Below are positions 56,145-64,000 of a stretch of DNA of 64,000 nucleotides, one piece after another; within the stretch, counting starts at the first letter, position 1, and each line of letters starts with the position of its first letter. Origin of the DNA: Treponema sp. (GTDB lineage: Bacteria > Spirochaetota > Spirochaetia > Treponematales > Treponemataceae). A program made the position numbers and the translations under genes. Below the pieces are notes generated by a model that made no database searches, was not told the origin of the DNA, and was given only the letters and a program-made list of their open reading frames with translations. The stretch is taken from the NCBI RefSeq assembly GCF_024696245.1, contig NZ_JAILGZ010000109.1, positions 1 to 64,000 on the forward strand. Reading direction: 5' to 3'.

Positions 56145-56341
56145 ATGCCCTAATTTACCACAAATCTCTTGTATTTTTATGATTTTGTTTACATTTTATG
56201 GCCTTTATTGCCGTTTTTTGATATTTATACCCTGATTTTTTGTTAAATAAAGCCTGCTGCAGGTCTTTTTCTGCCGTTTTGGGTTCAATTTATGCATTTT
56301 TTTTATTAAATTCCATGATTTTTGTGATTTTATTATTAGTT

Positions 56342-56357
56342 TGGCACACTTCTTGCT
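56342..56357 (+). promoter_or_regulatory. Sigma-54 (RpoN) type -24/-12 promoter
   Basis: TGGCACACTTCTTGCT matches the RpoN consensus TGGCAC-N5-TTGCW at every fixed position. The expected transcript start is near 56368, giving a leader of about 50 bases that ends in AGGAGG before the sigma gene. The upstream gap (56145-56341) is very AT-rich, with a near-palindrome CCTGCTGCAGG at about 56253, and could hold activator sites and a bend. Confidence 0.8.
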
Positions 56358-56416
56358 AATATATTTATGAGACATTATTTTATGACTTTCATAAATTATG
56401 TTTTCAGGAGGCTCAA

Positions 56417-57253
56417 ATGTACAACGAATTATCTGTAATGAACTCTTATATTAAAGATATTGCCCGTATACCGCTTTTGACAGCAGAAGAAGAAAAAGAA
56501 CTTGCGGTAAAAGCTGCTTCCGGAGATAAAAATGCTAAAACCAGGCTTATAAATGCCAACCTTCGTTTTGTTATAAATATTGCCAAGCAGTTTGCCCACA
56601 GGGGAATGGAACTGGAAGATCTTGTAAGCGAAGGTAATATTGGTCTTATTATTGCTATTGACCATTTTGACGTTAATAAAGGATTCCGTTTTATTTCTTA
56701 TGCAGTATGGTGGATCCGTCAGACAATTCTTAAGGCTCTCAGCGAAAAAACACGTCCTATAAGACTTCCTATGAATAAGGCTGATGATCTTGTACGCATA
56801 GAAAAGGCCCGCAAGATGCTTGGTTCAAAACTTTCAGAGGAAGAAGAATTTACAGAAGTTGCCCGCATGCTTAATCTTGAATCATCTTATGTAAAGGAAA
56901 TGGTAGAGATTTCAAGGGAAATGCTCAGTCTTGATGCAGAAATTAATGCTGATGGTGCAGTAAAGTCTTTTGGAGAAACAGTAGAAGACTGCCGTTATAC
57001 AGCTCCGGAAGAAGCTGCTGTAGATTCATGCATGAAGGAAGATATTTCTAAGGTACTTTCTTCCCTTAAGCCTAATGAAGAACGTGTTCTCCGTCTGCGT
57101 TATGGTCTTAACGGGGTTAAACCAATGTCATTAAAGGAAGTTGGAAAGCAGTTTAATCTTACCCGTGAGAGAATCCGCCAGATTGAACAGAGTGCAATCA
57201 AACACATGCGTGTACCTGGCAAAATGTCAAAGCTCAGCGCGTATGTTGCTTAA
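56417..57253 (+). CDS. Alternative sigma factor, sigma-70 family
   Basis: RNA polymerase sigma factor of 278 residues, which sets promoter choice. Region 1.2 (SYIKDIARIPLLTAEEEKELA), region 2 (LRFVINIAKQFAHRGMELEDLVSEGNIGL, GFRFISYAVWWIRQTI), region 3 and region 4.2 (MSLKEVGKQFNLTRERIRQIEQSAIKHMR) are intact. It lacks region 1.1 and the large spacer of the housekeeping RpoD, so it is of the RpoS-like group 2/3 size. AGGAGG precedes the ATG. Behind a sigma-54-type promoter; its end overlaps recG by 27 bases (convergent). Confidence 0.93.
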   Translation: MYNELSVMNSYIKDIARIPLLTAEEEKELAVKAASGDKNAKTRLINANLRFVINIAKQFAHRGMELEDLVSEGNIGLIIAIDHFDVNKGFRFISYAVWWIRQTILKALSEKTRPIRLPMNKADDLVRIEKARKMLGSKLSEEEEFTEVARMLNLESSYVKEMVEISREMLSLDAEINADGAVKSFGETVEDCRYTAPEEAAVDSCMKEDISKVLSSLKPNEERVLRLRYGLNGVKPMSLKEVGKQFNLTRERIRQIEQSAIKHMRVPGKMSKLSAYVA

Positions 57254-59425
57254 TGCATCGTAGCGGGCAATTTTAAGGATTTCTTTATCCCTGTTTAAGT
57301 CTGCAATGCCTAAAGTAAGATATCCAGACTGAATGGTTCCGGTTACCTGGCCGGGACCTCTTAGTTTTAAATCTTCTTCTGCAATTTTAAATCCGTCTGT
57401 ACTTTCATGCAGGGCCTTCATCCTTTGAATGCCGTCCTGACTTATGTTTTTTCCGTATATGAGGAAGCAGTAGGACTGAATGCTGGATCTTCCTACACGT
57501 CCACGAAGCTGGTGAAGTTCTGCAAGGCCAAACCTGTCTGCGTGTTCGATAACAATACAGCTGGCATTTGCAACGTCTACACCTACTTCTACTACAGTTG
57601 TTGCTATAAGAATCTGTATCTTTCCATTTTTAAAATCATCAAGGATTTCTTTTTGTTCAGTGTCTTCGATTTTTCCGTGGATAAGGGCTGCCTTGTATTC
57701 AGGGTAAACTTTTTCACTTAAAAACTTGTACATCTCTGCTGCAGATTTAAGGCCTGAATCCTGACTTCCGCTGTTATCCAGTTCCTGACCTTCTTCTTCA
57801 TTTATTCTTGGGTATACAAAATAGGCCTGGTGTCCCATTTTAAGTTCTTTTCTTACTTCTTCGTAGACATTTTTTTCGTGTCCCATAACTGTAAGATAGG
57901 TTTTTACAGCTTTTCTGCCCTGTGGCATTGTTTTTATAACGCTTATATCCAGGTCACCAAATACAGTCAGTGCCAGGGTTTGAGGAATAGGTGTGGCACT
58001 CATCATAAGCAGGTCCGGTGTATGGGTTTTTGTTCCTGAAGAAATGCGTCCCTTATCAACTATGGATTCACGCTGGGCTACTCCAAAACGGTGCTGTTCA
58101 TCTATAACTGCCAGATGAAGGTTTTTGTATTCTACGTTTTTGCTAAAAAGGGCATGGGTTCCGATTACAAGGTTTATCTGTCCTTCTTTAAGGGCCTGTA
58201 AAAGTGAGTTTCTGTTTTTTGCCTTAAGGTTTCCTGTAAGAAAGGCAACTTTGATTCCCAGAGGTTCAAGAAGACTGGCTGCGTTTTCTGCATGCTGGCG
58301 TGCCAGAAGTTCTGTTGGAGCAAGAAAGGCACATTGTCCGCCGTAGTTTATTACCCTTACGCATACAAAAAATGCTGTCAGGGTTTTTCCGCTTCCTACA
58401 TCACCCTGAAGTAATCTTTGCATGGAAAAAGGGTGTCCTGTAAGTTTGTCAGGGTCGTTGAGTATGGAGTTTCTGTCACCGGCACTCTGATCAATGTCCC
58501 TGTTCATTTCTGTAATTACCTTCATTTGATCTGAAGTAAGTTCAAAAGTAAGGCGGTTGTATAAATCTTTTTGCAGGGGAGACAGGCTTTTTATAAAGTT
58601 TTCTTTTATTGATTCAATGCTGTCAGGGGTAGAAAAGAAGGCTGCTGCATTGTTGTCCAGGGCGGTACTAATGTCTTCTTCCGGGAGTTTGCCCCTGTGG
58701 TTTAAGGCTCTTAAAGCCATTTTGTATTCAAAGTTGTAGAGTTCTTCGTAAATAAGGGTTTTTCTTGCTTCTTCTGCATCTTTAAGGGTAGCCGGTAAGT
58801 GTATTTTGTATATTGCCTGAGATTTTTTTAACAGGCCCCGGTCTTTTATTGTTTTTTCAGGCAGTTCATCGTCAACAGCCATTGCATATTGTTTTACGGC
58901 CTGAGCAACGGCTTTTCTGTAATTTTTCTGGGACAGGCCTTCTGTCAGGGGGTATACAGGGAGTACTGTACTGTCTGGTACGGGGGTATTTTTGTAATCT
59001 GCTAAGTCTCCTTCTGCTGCAATACGTTCTGCTTCAAAAGTAGAAGACTGAATCTGATTATATCTGATGTCAAATTTTCCGGTTACGCTTATAATACTTC
59101 CTTCCGGCAGGGATTTCTGGAGAAAAGGACGGTTAAATGCAATAAGCCAGGCTTTTGCAGTTCCATCTGTAATTTCTATTTTAAGGTTTCTCATGGCCCC
59201 GTAACCAAACCATTCATGGGCTGTTACCTTGCAGATGGTATGGACTTTAGGGTAAAGGGCAAATTCACACAGGCTGACTTTTCTTGTGCGGTCTTCATAA
59301 TCTCTTGGATATACCTGCAGGATGTCTGCTATGGTAAAGATTCCCAGTCTTGCAAACTGTTTTGCAGCTGCAGGCCCGACTCCACTCAGGGATTCTACTG
59401 TGTTCTTTATTTCTCCAAGTTTCAT
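57227..59425 (-). CDS. recG: ATP-dependent DNA helicase RecG
   Basis: RecG reverses stalled forks and moves Holliday junctions; 732 residues. The N-terminal wedge (OB) domain is followed by Walker A QGDVGSGKT near 345, DEQHRFGV near 445, the SATPIPQTLAL motif and QLRGRVGRS near 650. Full length. The ATG has a weak, distant AAGGA, and the YggT-family gene ends 18 bases upstream, so it is probably read from the dnaE operon. Convergent with the sigma gene. Confidence 0.96.
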   Translation of the reverse strand: MKLGEIKNTVESLSGVGPAAAKQFARLGIFTIADILQVYPRDYEDRTRKVSLCEFALYPKVHTICKVTAHEWFGYGAMRNLKIEITDGTAKAWLIAFNRPFLQKSLPEGSIISVTGKFDIRYNQIQSSTFEAERIAAEGDLADYKNTPVPDSTVLPVYPLTEGLSQKNYRKAVAQAVKQYAMAVDDELPEKTIKDRGLLKKSQAIYKIHLPATLKDAEEARKTLIYEELYNFEYKMALRALNHRGKLPEEDISTALDNNAAAFFSTPDSIESIKENFIKSLSPLQKDLYNRLTFELTSDQMKVITEMNRDIDQSAGDRNSILNDPDKLTGHPFSMQRLLQGDVGSGKTLTAFFVCVRVINYGGQCAFLAPTELLARQHAENAASLLEPLGIKVAFLTGNLKAKNRNSLLQALKEGQINLVIGTHALFSKNVEYKNLHLAVIDEQHRFGVAQRESIVDKGRISSGTKTHTPDLLMMSATPIPQTLALTVFGDLDISVIKTMPQGRKAVKTYLTVMGHEKNVYEEVRKELKMGHQAYFVYPRINEEEGQELDNSGSQDSGLKSAAEMYKFLSEKVYPEYKAALIHGKIEDTEQKEILDDFKNGKIQILIATTVVEVGVDVANASCIVIEHADRFGLAELHQLRGRVGRSSIQSYCFLIYGKNISQDGIQRMKALHESTDGFKIAEEDLKLRGPGQVTGTIQSGYLTLGIADLNRDKEILKIARYDALSNIRAEL

Positions 59426-59443
59426 CCTGTAAATAATCCTTTT

Positions 59444-60031
59444 TTATATTGTCATTAAGATGCCTGTAAGTAAGGAAAATATAATTCCTCCTGCGATGTT
59501 TAAGAATATAAGTACGGCAATTGCAGTGATAAGGGCTGTTCTGTAACGAAGGGTTTTTCCAAAAGAAAAAGGCCTTGAAAAGATATATATAAGTTTTGAA
59601 ATCTGAAAATCCAGCTGATTTAATACAGGTGAATCTGAACGTACGCTTTCACCTTTTACAAAGACGATTATAAGTCTGATTACCAGCATAATTATGAGGA
59701 ATATAAGAATTGAACTTATTACAGCCCAGAGGGTAGAGATAAAAAGGGCCAGAAGAAAGCCTATGCTGAAAAATTTCATCTGAGAGATTCCACTCAATAC
59801 AGAAGAAAGTGCTCCCAGAATACAAAGGCCTAAAGCAGGGGTAAAATCAAAACCTGCAATTATAAAGATTCTGAAGCGCTTAAAGAAATTCAGGTAAGGA
59901 CTGCAAATCTTTGAAAGGTAATACACAATCCTGTTGTAGGCCATTCCCGGAATCCATGTAAGAAGTATGTGTATCAGGCAGAGTATGGTATATAGATTTA
60001 CTGCTGCAGCTAAAAAATTAAAAATACTCAT
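59444..60031 (-). CDS. YggT-family membrane protein
   Basis: A 195-residue integral membrane protein with about four helices, containing a YggT domain (ILLTWIPGMAYNRIVYYLSKICSPYLNFFKRF, GFDFTPALGLCILGAL). The family is linked to cell division/osmotic tolerance in some bacteria and to membrane complex assembly in plastids, but no precise role is known. AAGGAG precedes the ATG at a long spacing. It lies 22 bases after dnaE. Confidence 0.82.
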   Translation of the reverse strand: MSIFNFLAAAVNLYTILCLIHILLTWIPGMAYNRIVYYLSKICSPYLNFFKRFRIFIIAGFDFTPALGLCILGALSSVLSGISQMKFFSIGFLLALFISTLWAVISSILIFLIIMLVIRLIIVFVKGESVRSDSPVLNQLDFQISKLIYIFSRPFSFGKTLRYRTALITAIAVLIFLNIAGGIIFSLLTGILMTI

Positions 60032-60053
60032 CTGTCTGTGTTCTCCTTAGAAA

Positions 60054-63000
60054 TTATTCCACCCAGGCATCTTCAACCAGATCAAGGTCTTTGACACTCT
60101 GTAAAAAATCCTCACTTGAAGGTGTAGTCATTTGAGGATTAGCTTTTACTATGTAAGAAGTATTGTCCACGTTTACATGAAAATATACTGAACAATTACC
60201 CTGAGCGCCAATTAAAAAATCCTTAATTCTGCTTATTTCCTGAGGATTGGAATATTTAGAGCTGTCGATTTTTATGTGGAGCTGGGAAAATGACTTCTTT
60301 TTAAGGGTCTCTATATTTTCCATTGAATCTACAAGGAAGCCTGCTCTTTCGGAATCTCCGTCTGCCCTAAGATCAGCTTTTCCTTTAAAGGCGTAAACCT
60401 TGCCGTCTTCCAGAACGGAGTGGAGCTGTTCCCATATATTAGGGAAGAAGGTTATGTCGATTTCTCCCTTAAAGTCTGCAAGTTTTGCAAAAGCCATAGG
60501 TTTTCCTTTTTTGGTTACGATTGAACGTAAACCCTGAAGCATTCCTATGGCAATGTAGCTTGAACCTGCATTACGGGCCTGCCATGGATTTCCATTTGAA
60601 GCAATGGCGTCCTTTAAGGCTTTTGTTTCTTTTGCAGCCCTCATAATTGTTTCACTGTTAACCGTAGCACTGGCTTCGATTATGTCCCTCCAGTCATCAA
60701 GAGGGTGTCCGGAAACGAAACATCCTATGAGTTCTTTTTCCATGTTAAGAAGTTCCATTTTTGGCAGTTCTTCTACTTCTTCCCACTTAAAGTCTGCAAA
60801 TTCCTTAATTCCGGCTTCTTCAAAAAGACTTACCTGGCCGTTGTCAGCTCCCAGATGTTTTTTCTGTTCGTATTCAATGGCACGTTCGTAGTTTAAAATA
60901 AGGGTAGCACGGTTTTTATCAAGCTTATCAAAGCCTCCTGTTTTTATGAGGACTTCAATTGCTTTTTTATTTACGGCAAGCTTTGCACCAGGTCCCTTTT
61001 CTTCTTCTCCGGCTGGTAGTTCATCCTTAAGGAAGAGAACCCTGTCCAGAAAATCAATAAAGTCTTTGTAAGGGCCGTTTTTTTCTCTTTCACGGACAAT
61101 TGCTTCTGAGGCACCGTTTCCCATTCCCTTGATACCTCTAAGACCGAACACAATATGACCGTCTACAACGTCAAAGTCTGAATCACTTCTGTTTACATCC
61201 GGAGCGTCTACAGGAATACCCATACGGCGGGATTCTTCTATATAAGCAGGGAGTCCGTCTGTAGAAGTAATTTCGTTTATCAGGTTGGCAGCCATAAATT
61301 CAGCAGGGTAGTTTGCCTTTAACCAGCCTGTACGGTATGCAAGTACCGAGTAGGCTGCGGCATGGGACTTGTTGAATCCGTATCCGGCGAATGGAATCAT
61401 GATGTTAAAGATTTCTGCAGCATGTTCCTTTGTAAAGCCCTGTTTTACGGCTCCTTCTTCAAATTCAATTTGTTTTGCAGCCATTACTTCCGGCTTCTTT
61501 TTTCCCATGGCACGGCGAAGCATGTCTGCTCCACCAAGAGAGAAGCCTGCAATTCTCTGAGAAACCTGCATAACCTGTTCCTGGTATACCATTACACCGT
61601 AGGTTTCTTTAAGGATGCCTTCAAGACATGGGTCAGGGTAGTGAATGGTTTCTGGTTTCCATTTACCGTCAATATAGTTAGGGATGTAGTTCATTGGTCC
61701 CGGACGATAAAGGGCGTTTAAGGCTACAAGGTCTTCAAGTTTTTCCGGCTGAAACTGTCTCAGGATTTTCTGCATTCCGGGGCTTTCAAACTGGAATACG
61801 GCAACAGAATCACCTCTTTTAAAGAGGTCAAAGGTTTTCTGGTCAGTTTCGCTTACCTTATCACAGTGGAATTCAGGTTCACCTTCTTTTCTGTGCTTGT
61901 TAATGATTCTTTCTGCGTAACGAATAAGGGAAAGGGTTTTAAGTCCCAGGTAGTCAAATTTTACCAGGCCGCAAGGTTCAATAATATCCATTGTGTACTG
62001 AACGCCTACTTCTCCGGTTTTAGGATCCTGAAAAACCGGTGCCCAGTTAGGAAGGGCTGTAAGTCCGATAACCATACCTGATGCATGAAGACCTGTATTG
62101 CGGTTTACGTTTTCCAGTTTTTCGGCAATGTTAAAGAGTCTTTCGTATTTAGGGTCGTGTCTGTAAGGAGCCAGCTGTCCGCCCCCTTCAGAAGCAGGAA
62201 ATTTCTTTGTTTCTTCAAAGGCGTCTATAAGTTTAGCCTTAGGAGAATCAGGAACAAGTCCTTTAAGCATGTTTACTTCACTTAGAGGAATATTAAGGAC
62301 ACGGCCTACGTCGGCAATAACCTGTTTAGGCTTTAAGGTACCAAAAGTAACGATATGTCCAACCTGAGGATCTCCATAAAGATCTCTTGTATGCTGAATA
62401 ATGTCCTGTCTGTAGTCAAAGTCCATGTCAACGTCAAAGTCCGGCATGGATACACGTTCAGGGTTAAGGAAGCGTTCAAAAATAAGCTTAAAGCGGAATG
62501 GGTCAATATCCGTGATGGTAAGACAGTAGGCTACAAGGGAACCTGCACCGGAACCACGCCCCGGACCAATAGGAATATAAGGCTTAGGTCTGTCATTAAC
62601 ATTGTCGTAAGTTGATTTAGACCAGTTGATGAATTCCCATACGATAAGGAAGTAGCCGGAAAAGCCCATTTTAAAGATAATGCCCAGCTCGTACTCAGCC
62701 CTCTGACGGATTTCAGGAGTAATTTCCGGATATCTTGCACGAAGACCCTTTTCTACCAGGTAACGTACATAGTCATCCTGATTTTTTGTATAGTCTTCAC
62801 CATGAGTCTGGAATTCTTTAGGAAGTTCAAATCGTGGAAGACAGTCTTTAAGTTCCTGAGTTTTATACTGATGAATTGTAAGGTTGCACATGTTTGCAAT
62901 CTTAATTGTGTTTTCTATCATCTCAGGGTAGTCAGGAAAGAGCTGCCTCATTTCGTTTTCTGTTTTAAAATACCATTCACTTCTACCTTCACCCATAGTC

Positions 63001-63770
63001 TGGTGAGGCTGATCAAGAAGCTGCTTAAAGCCTATACATCTTAAGGCATCCTGGGCTTCGGCATCATCTTTTTCTACATAGTGAATATCGTTTGTTACAA
63101 CCATAGGGATATCCAGTTCCCTGGCAAGCTTTATAAGCATTGGTGCAACACGTTTCTGGTCTTCAAGGCCGTGGTCCTGAAGTTCAATATAGTAATGGTC
63201 AGGTCCAAAAAGATTTTTATATTTAAGGGCAACTTCCCTGGCTTCGTCATCTCGTCCGGCAAGGAGAAGCTGGGGAATTTCACCCTGAATGCAGGCACTG
63301 AGACAGATAAGTCCTTCGTGATATTTTTCAAGGAGTTCCCAGTCAATACGTGGTTTTCCGCGGTAAAGACCTTCTGTAAATGCAATGGAAGAAAGCCAGC
63401 TCATATTTTTATAGCCGGTTTCGTTTTCACAAAGAAGAATCAGGTGAAAGTAGTGGCAGCCTTTTCCATTTTTTCCGTATGGGGCGTCTTTTTTTTCGTT
63501 ATGGCTTCCGTAGGCAACGTAAAATTCTTCACCTACAATAGGATTAATTCCGTTTGCGTGGCAAATATGTTCAAAGTTAAGTACACCAAACATATTACCG
63601 TGGTCAGTAAGGGCCAGAGCCGGCATATTGAGTTTTTTAGCTTTTGCTATAAGTTTATCCAGTTTTGCACAGCTGTCCAGCAGGGAATAGTCTGAATGGA
63701 CGTGAAGATGTACGAAATTTGATACGGGTGTACCCTCTGGAGCAGGGTCAAAAATGTGAATATCTGCCAT
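60054..63770 (-). CDS. dnaE: DNA polymerase III alpha subunit
   Basis: Replicative polymerase catalytic subunit, 1238 residues. It has the N-terminal PHP domain (VHLHVHSDYSLLDSC, LTDHGNMFG), the catalytic PDFDVDMDFDYR motif near 445, GPGRGSGAGSLVAYCL, the helix-hairpin-helix region and a C-terminal OB domain (YIAIGMLQGL). No exonuclease domain, so it is DnaE, not PolC. A TATAAT lies nine bases before the ATG and no ribosome binding site is seen. Head of an operon with the YggT-family gene and recG. Confidence 0.97.
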   Translation of the reverse strand: MADIHIFDPAPEGTPVSNFVHLHVHSDYSLLDSCAKLDKLIAKAKKLNMPALALTDHGNMFGVLNFEHICHANGINPIVGEEFYVAYGSHNEKKDAPYGKNGKGCHYFHLILLCENETGYKNMSWLSSIAFTEGLYRGKPRIDWELLEKYHEGLICLSACIQGEIPQLLLAGRDDEAREVALKYKNLFGPDHYYIELQDHGLEDQKRVAPMLIKLARELDIPMVVTNDIHYVEKDDAEAQDALRCIGFKQLLDQPHQTMGEGRSEWYFKTENEMRQLFPDYPEMIENTIKIANMCNLTIHQYKTQELKDCLPRFELPKEFQTHGEDYTKNQDDYVRYLVEKGLRARYPEITPEIRQRAEYELGIIFKMGFSGYFLIVWEFINWSKSTYDNVNDRPKPYIPIGPGRGSGAGSLVAYCLTITDIDPFRFKLIFERFLNPERVSMPDFDVDMDFDYRQDIIQHTRDLYGDPQVGHIVTFGTLKPKQVIADVGRVLNIPLSEVNMLKGLVPDSPKAKLIDAFEETKKFPASEGGGQLAPYRHDPKYERLFNIAEKLENVNRNTGLHASGMVIGLTALPNWAPVFQDPKTGEVGVQYTMDIIEPCGLVKFDYLGLKTLSLIRYAERIINKHRKEGEPEFHCDKVSETDQKTFDLFKRGDSVAVFQFESPGMQKILRQFQPEKLEDLVALNALYRPGPMNYIPNYIDGKWKPETIHYPDPCLEGILKETYGVMVYQEQVMQVSQRIAGFSLGGADMLRRAMGKKKPEVMAAKQIEFEEGAVKQGFTKEHAAEIFNIMIPFAGYGFNKSHAAAYSVLAYRTGWLKANYPAEFMAANLINEITSTDGLPAYIEESRRMGIPVDAPDVNRSDSDFDVVDGHIVFGLRGIKGMGNGASEAIVREREKNGPYKDFIDFLDRVLFLKDELPAGEEEKGPGAKLAVNKKAIEVLIKTGGFDKLDKNRATLILNYERAIEYEQKKHLGADNGQVSLFEEAGIKEFADFKWEEVEELPKMELLNMEKELIGCFVSGHPLDDWRDIIEASATVNSETIMRAAKETKALKDAIASNGNPWQARNAGSSYIAIGMLQGLRSIVTKKGKPMAFAKLADFKGEIDITFFPNIWEQLHSVLEDGKVYAFKGKADLRADGDSERAGFLVDSMENIETLKKKSFSQLHIKIDSSKYSNPQEISRIKDFLIGAQGNCSVYFHVNVDNTSYIVKANPQMTTPSSEDFLQSVKDLDLVEDAWVE

Positions 63771-63779
63771 AGTTTATCC

Positions 63780-63818
63780 ATTATAGCAGTTTTTAATTTT
63801 GAATTCATCTGTTACACT
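63780..63818. promoter_or_regulatory. Divergent dnaE / apbE promoter region
   Basis: On the minus strand TATAAT (63780-63785) ends nine bases before the dnaE ATG; on the plus strand TACACT (63813-63818) ends six bases before the ATG at 63825. No good -35 box is seen for either. Both predict very short or absent leaders. Confidence 0.45.
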
Positions 63819-63824
63819 AAAAAC

Positions 63825-64000
63825 ATGAAAAGTAAATTTATGCTTCTTTTTGCAGTAATTCCTCTTTTCTTTTCCTGCAAAGAAAAAAAGGAAGCGTCAC
63901 TAAGTTTTATGGCTATGGATACCTTTATGACTCTAAAATGTCAGGGTGAATATCCGGAAGAAGTTAACCTTCAGGTTAAGGAAACCATAGAAAGTCTGGA
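63825..64000 (+). CDS. apbE: ApbE-like lipoprotein (FAD:protein FMN transferase), cut by the window end
   Basis: Only the first 58 codons are present. A lipoprotein signal with lipobox FFSC (near 15-18) is followed by LSFMAMDTFMTLKCQG, which resembles the start of ApbE domains (AMDTFMTL). ApbE attaches FMN to flavoproteins such as Rnf and Nqr subunits outside the cytoplasm. The identity rests on a short stretch. No ribosome binding site; predicted leaderless. Confidence 0.6.
   Translation, partial: MKSKFMLLFAVIPLFFSCKEKKEASLSFMAMDTFMTLKCQGEYPEEVNLQVKETIESL

Noticed and set aside
1-64000. CRISPR array, insertion sequence, prophage or genomic island
   Set aside because: No regularly spaced repeats, transposase, integrase or phage genes were seen; the content is core-genome throughout.

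Overview
The window looks like a chromosomal, mostly core-genome segment of a treponeme-like spirochaete. Supporting signs are the AT-leaning sequence, the many lipoproteins with loose spirochaetal lipoboxes (FTSC, TVSC, FISC, FNSC, FSCS), a short alanyl-tRNA synthetase of the spirochaetal type, a groES gene without groEL next to a sigma-70-family gene, the order tRNA-Thr, rpmG, tRNA-Trp, secE, nusG, rplKAJL, rpoBC, rpsL, rpsG, and an Asn in RpoB at the position known from naturally rifampicin-resistant treponemes. The genus is an inference; the species cannot be named from the sequence alone.

Layout. 0-7 kb: a large fibronectin-type-III surface lipoprotein with an internal duplication, a GC-rich repeat, a coaBC-mscS pair (minus strand) and a secreted, probably outer-membrane, protein. 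7-17.3 kb: one minus-strand DNA-break-processing operon, sbcD-sbcC-addB-addA. 17.4-22.5 kb: ptsI, then der, a small MerR regulator and an Rsm22-like methyltransferase with overlapping ends. 22.6-27.7 kb: a minus-strand operon of a trehalase/MGH1-like glycosidase, exopolyphosphatase (ppx) and polyphosphate kinase (ppk). 27.9-35.4 kb: an unknown membrane-anchored protein, a TPR lipoprotein, a TraB-family membrane protein, radA, a small lipoprotein and cysE. 35.5-48.5 kb: the transcription/translation block from tRNA-Thr to rpsG, with several leader hairpins. 48.6-55.6 kb: two lipoproteins, alaS, a SurA-like chaperone, nusB and a TPR lipoprotein. 55.8-64 kb: groES, an alternative sigma factor behind a sigma-54-type promoter, recG, a YggT-family protein and dnaE (minus), and the start of an ApbE-type lipoprotein cut by the window end.

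How the genes work together. SbcCD and AddAB would trim and resect double-strand breaks, and RadA and RecG would act on later recombination intermediates. Ppk and Ppx make and break polyphosphate. The ribosomal/RNA polymerase block appears to be subdivided by attenuator-like hairpins and internal promoters, including a separate promoter for rplL.

The two most interesting signals are regulatory. First, a consensus -24/-12 (sigma-54) promoter lies before a sigma-70-family gene, which resembles the RpoN-to-RpoS cascade of Borrelia. Second, several genes (ptsI, cysE, alaS, a small lipoprotein, an unknown membrane protein and possibly others) have a -10 box ending only 6-8 bases before the start codon and no Shine-Dalgarno sequence, so they are predicted to make leaderless mRNAs. 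I saw no CRISPR array, insertion sequence, prophage or clear transferred island. All calls are from reading the sequence and the supplied ORF track; no database search was run.
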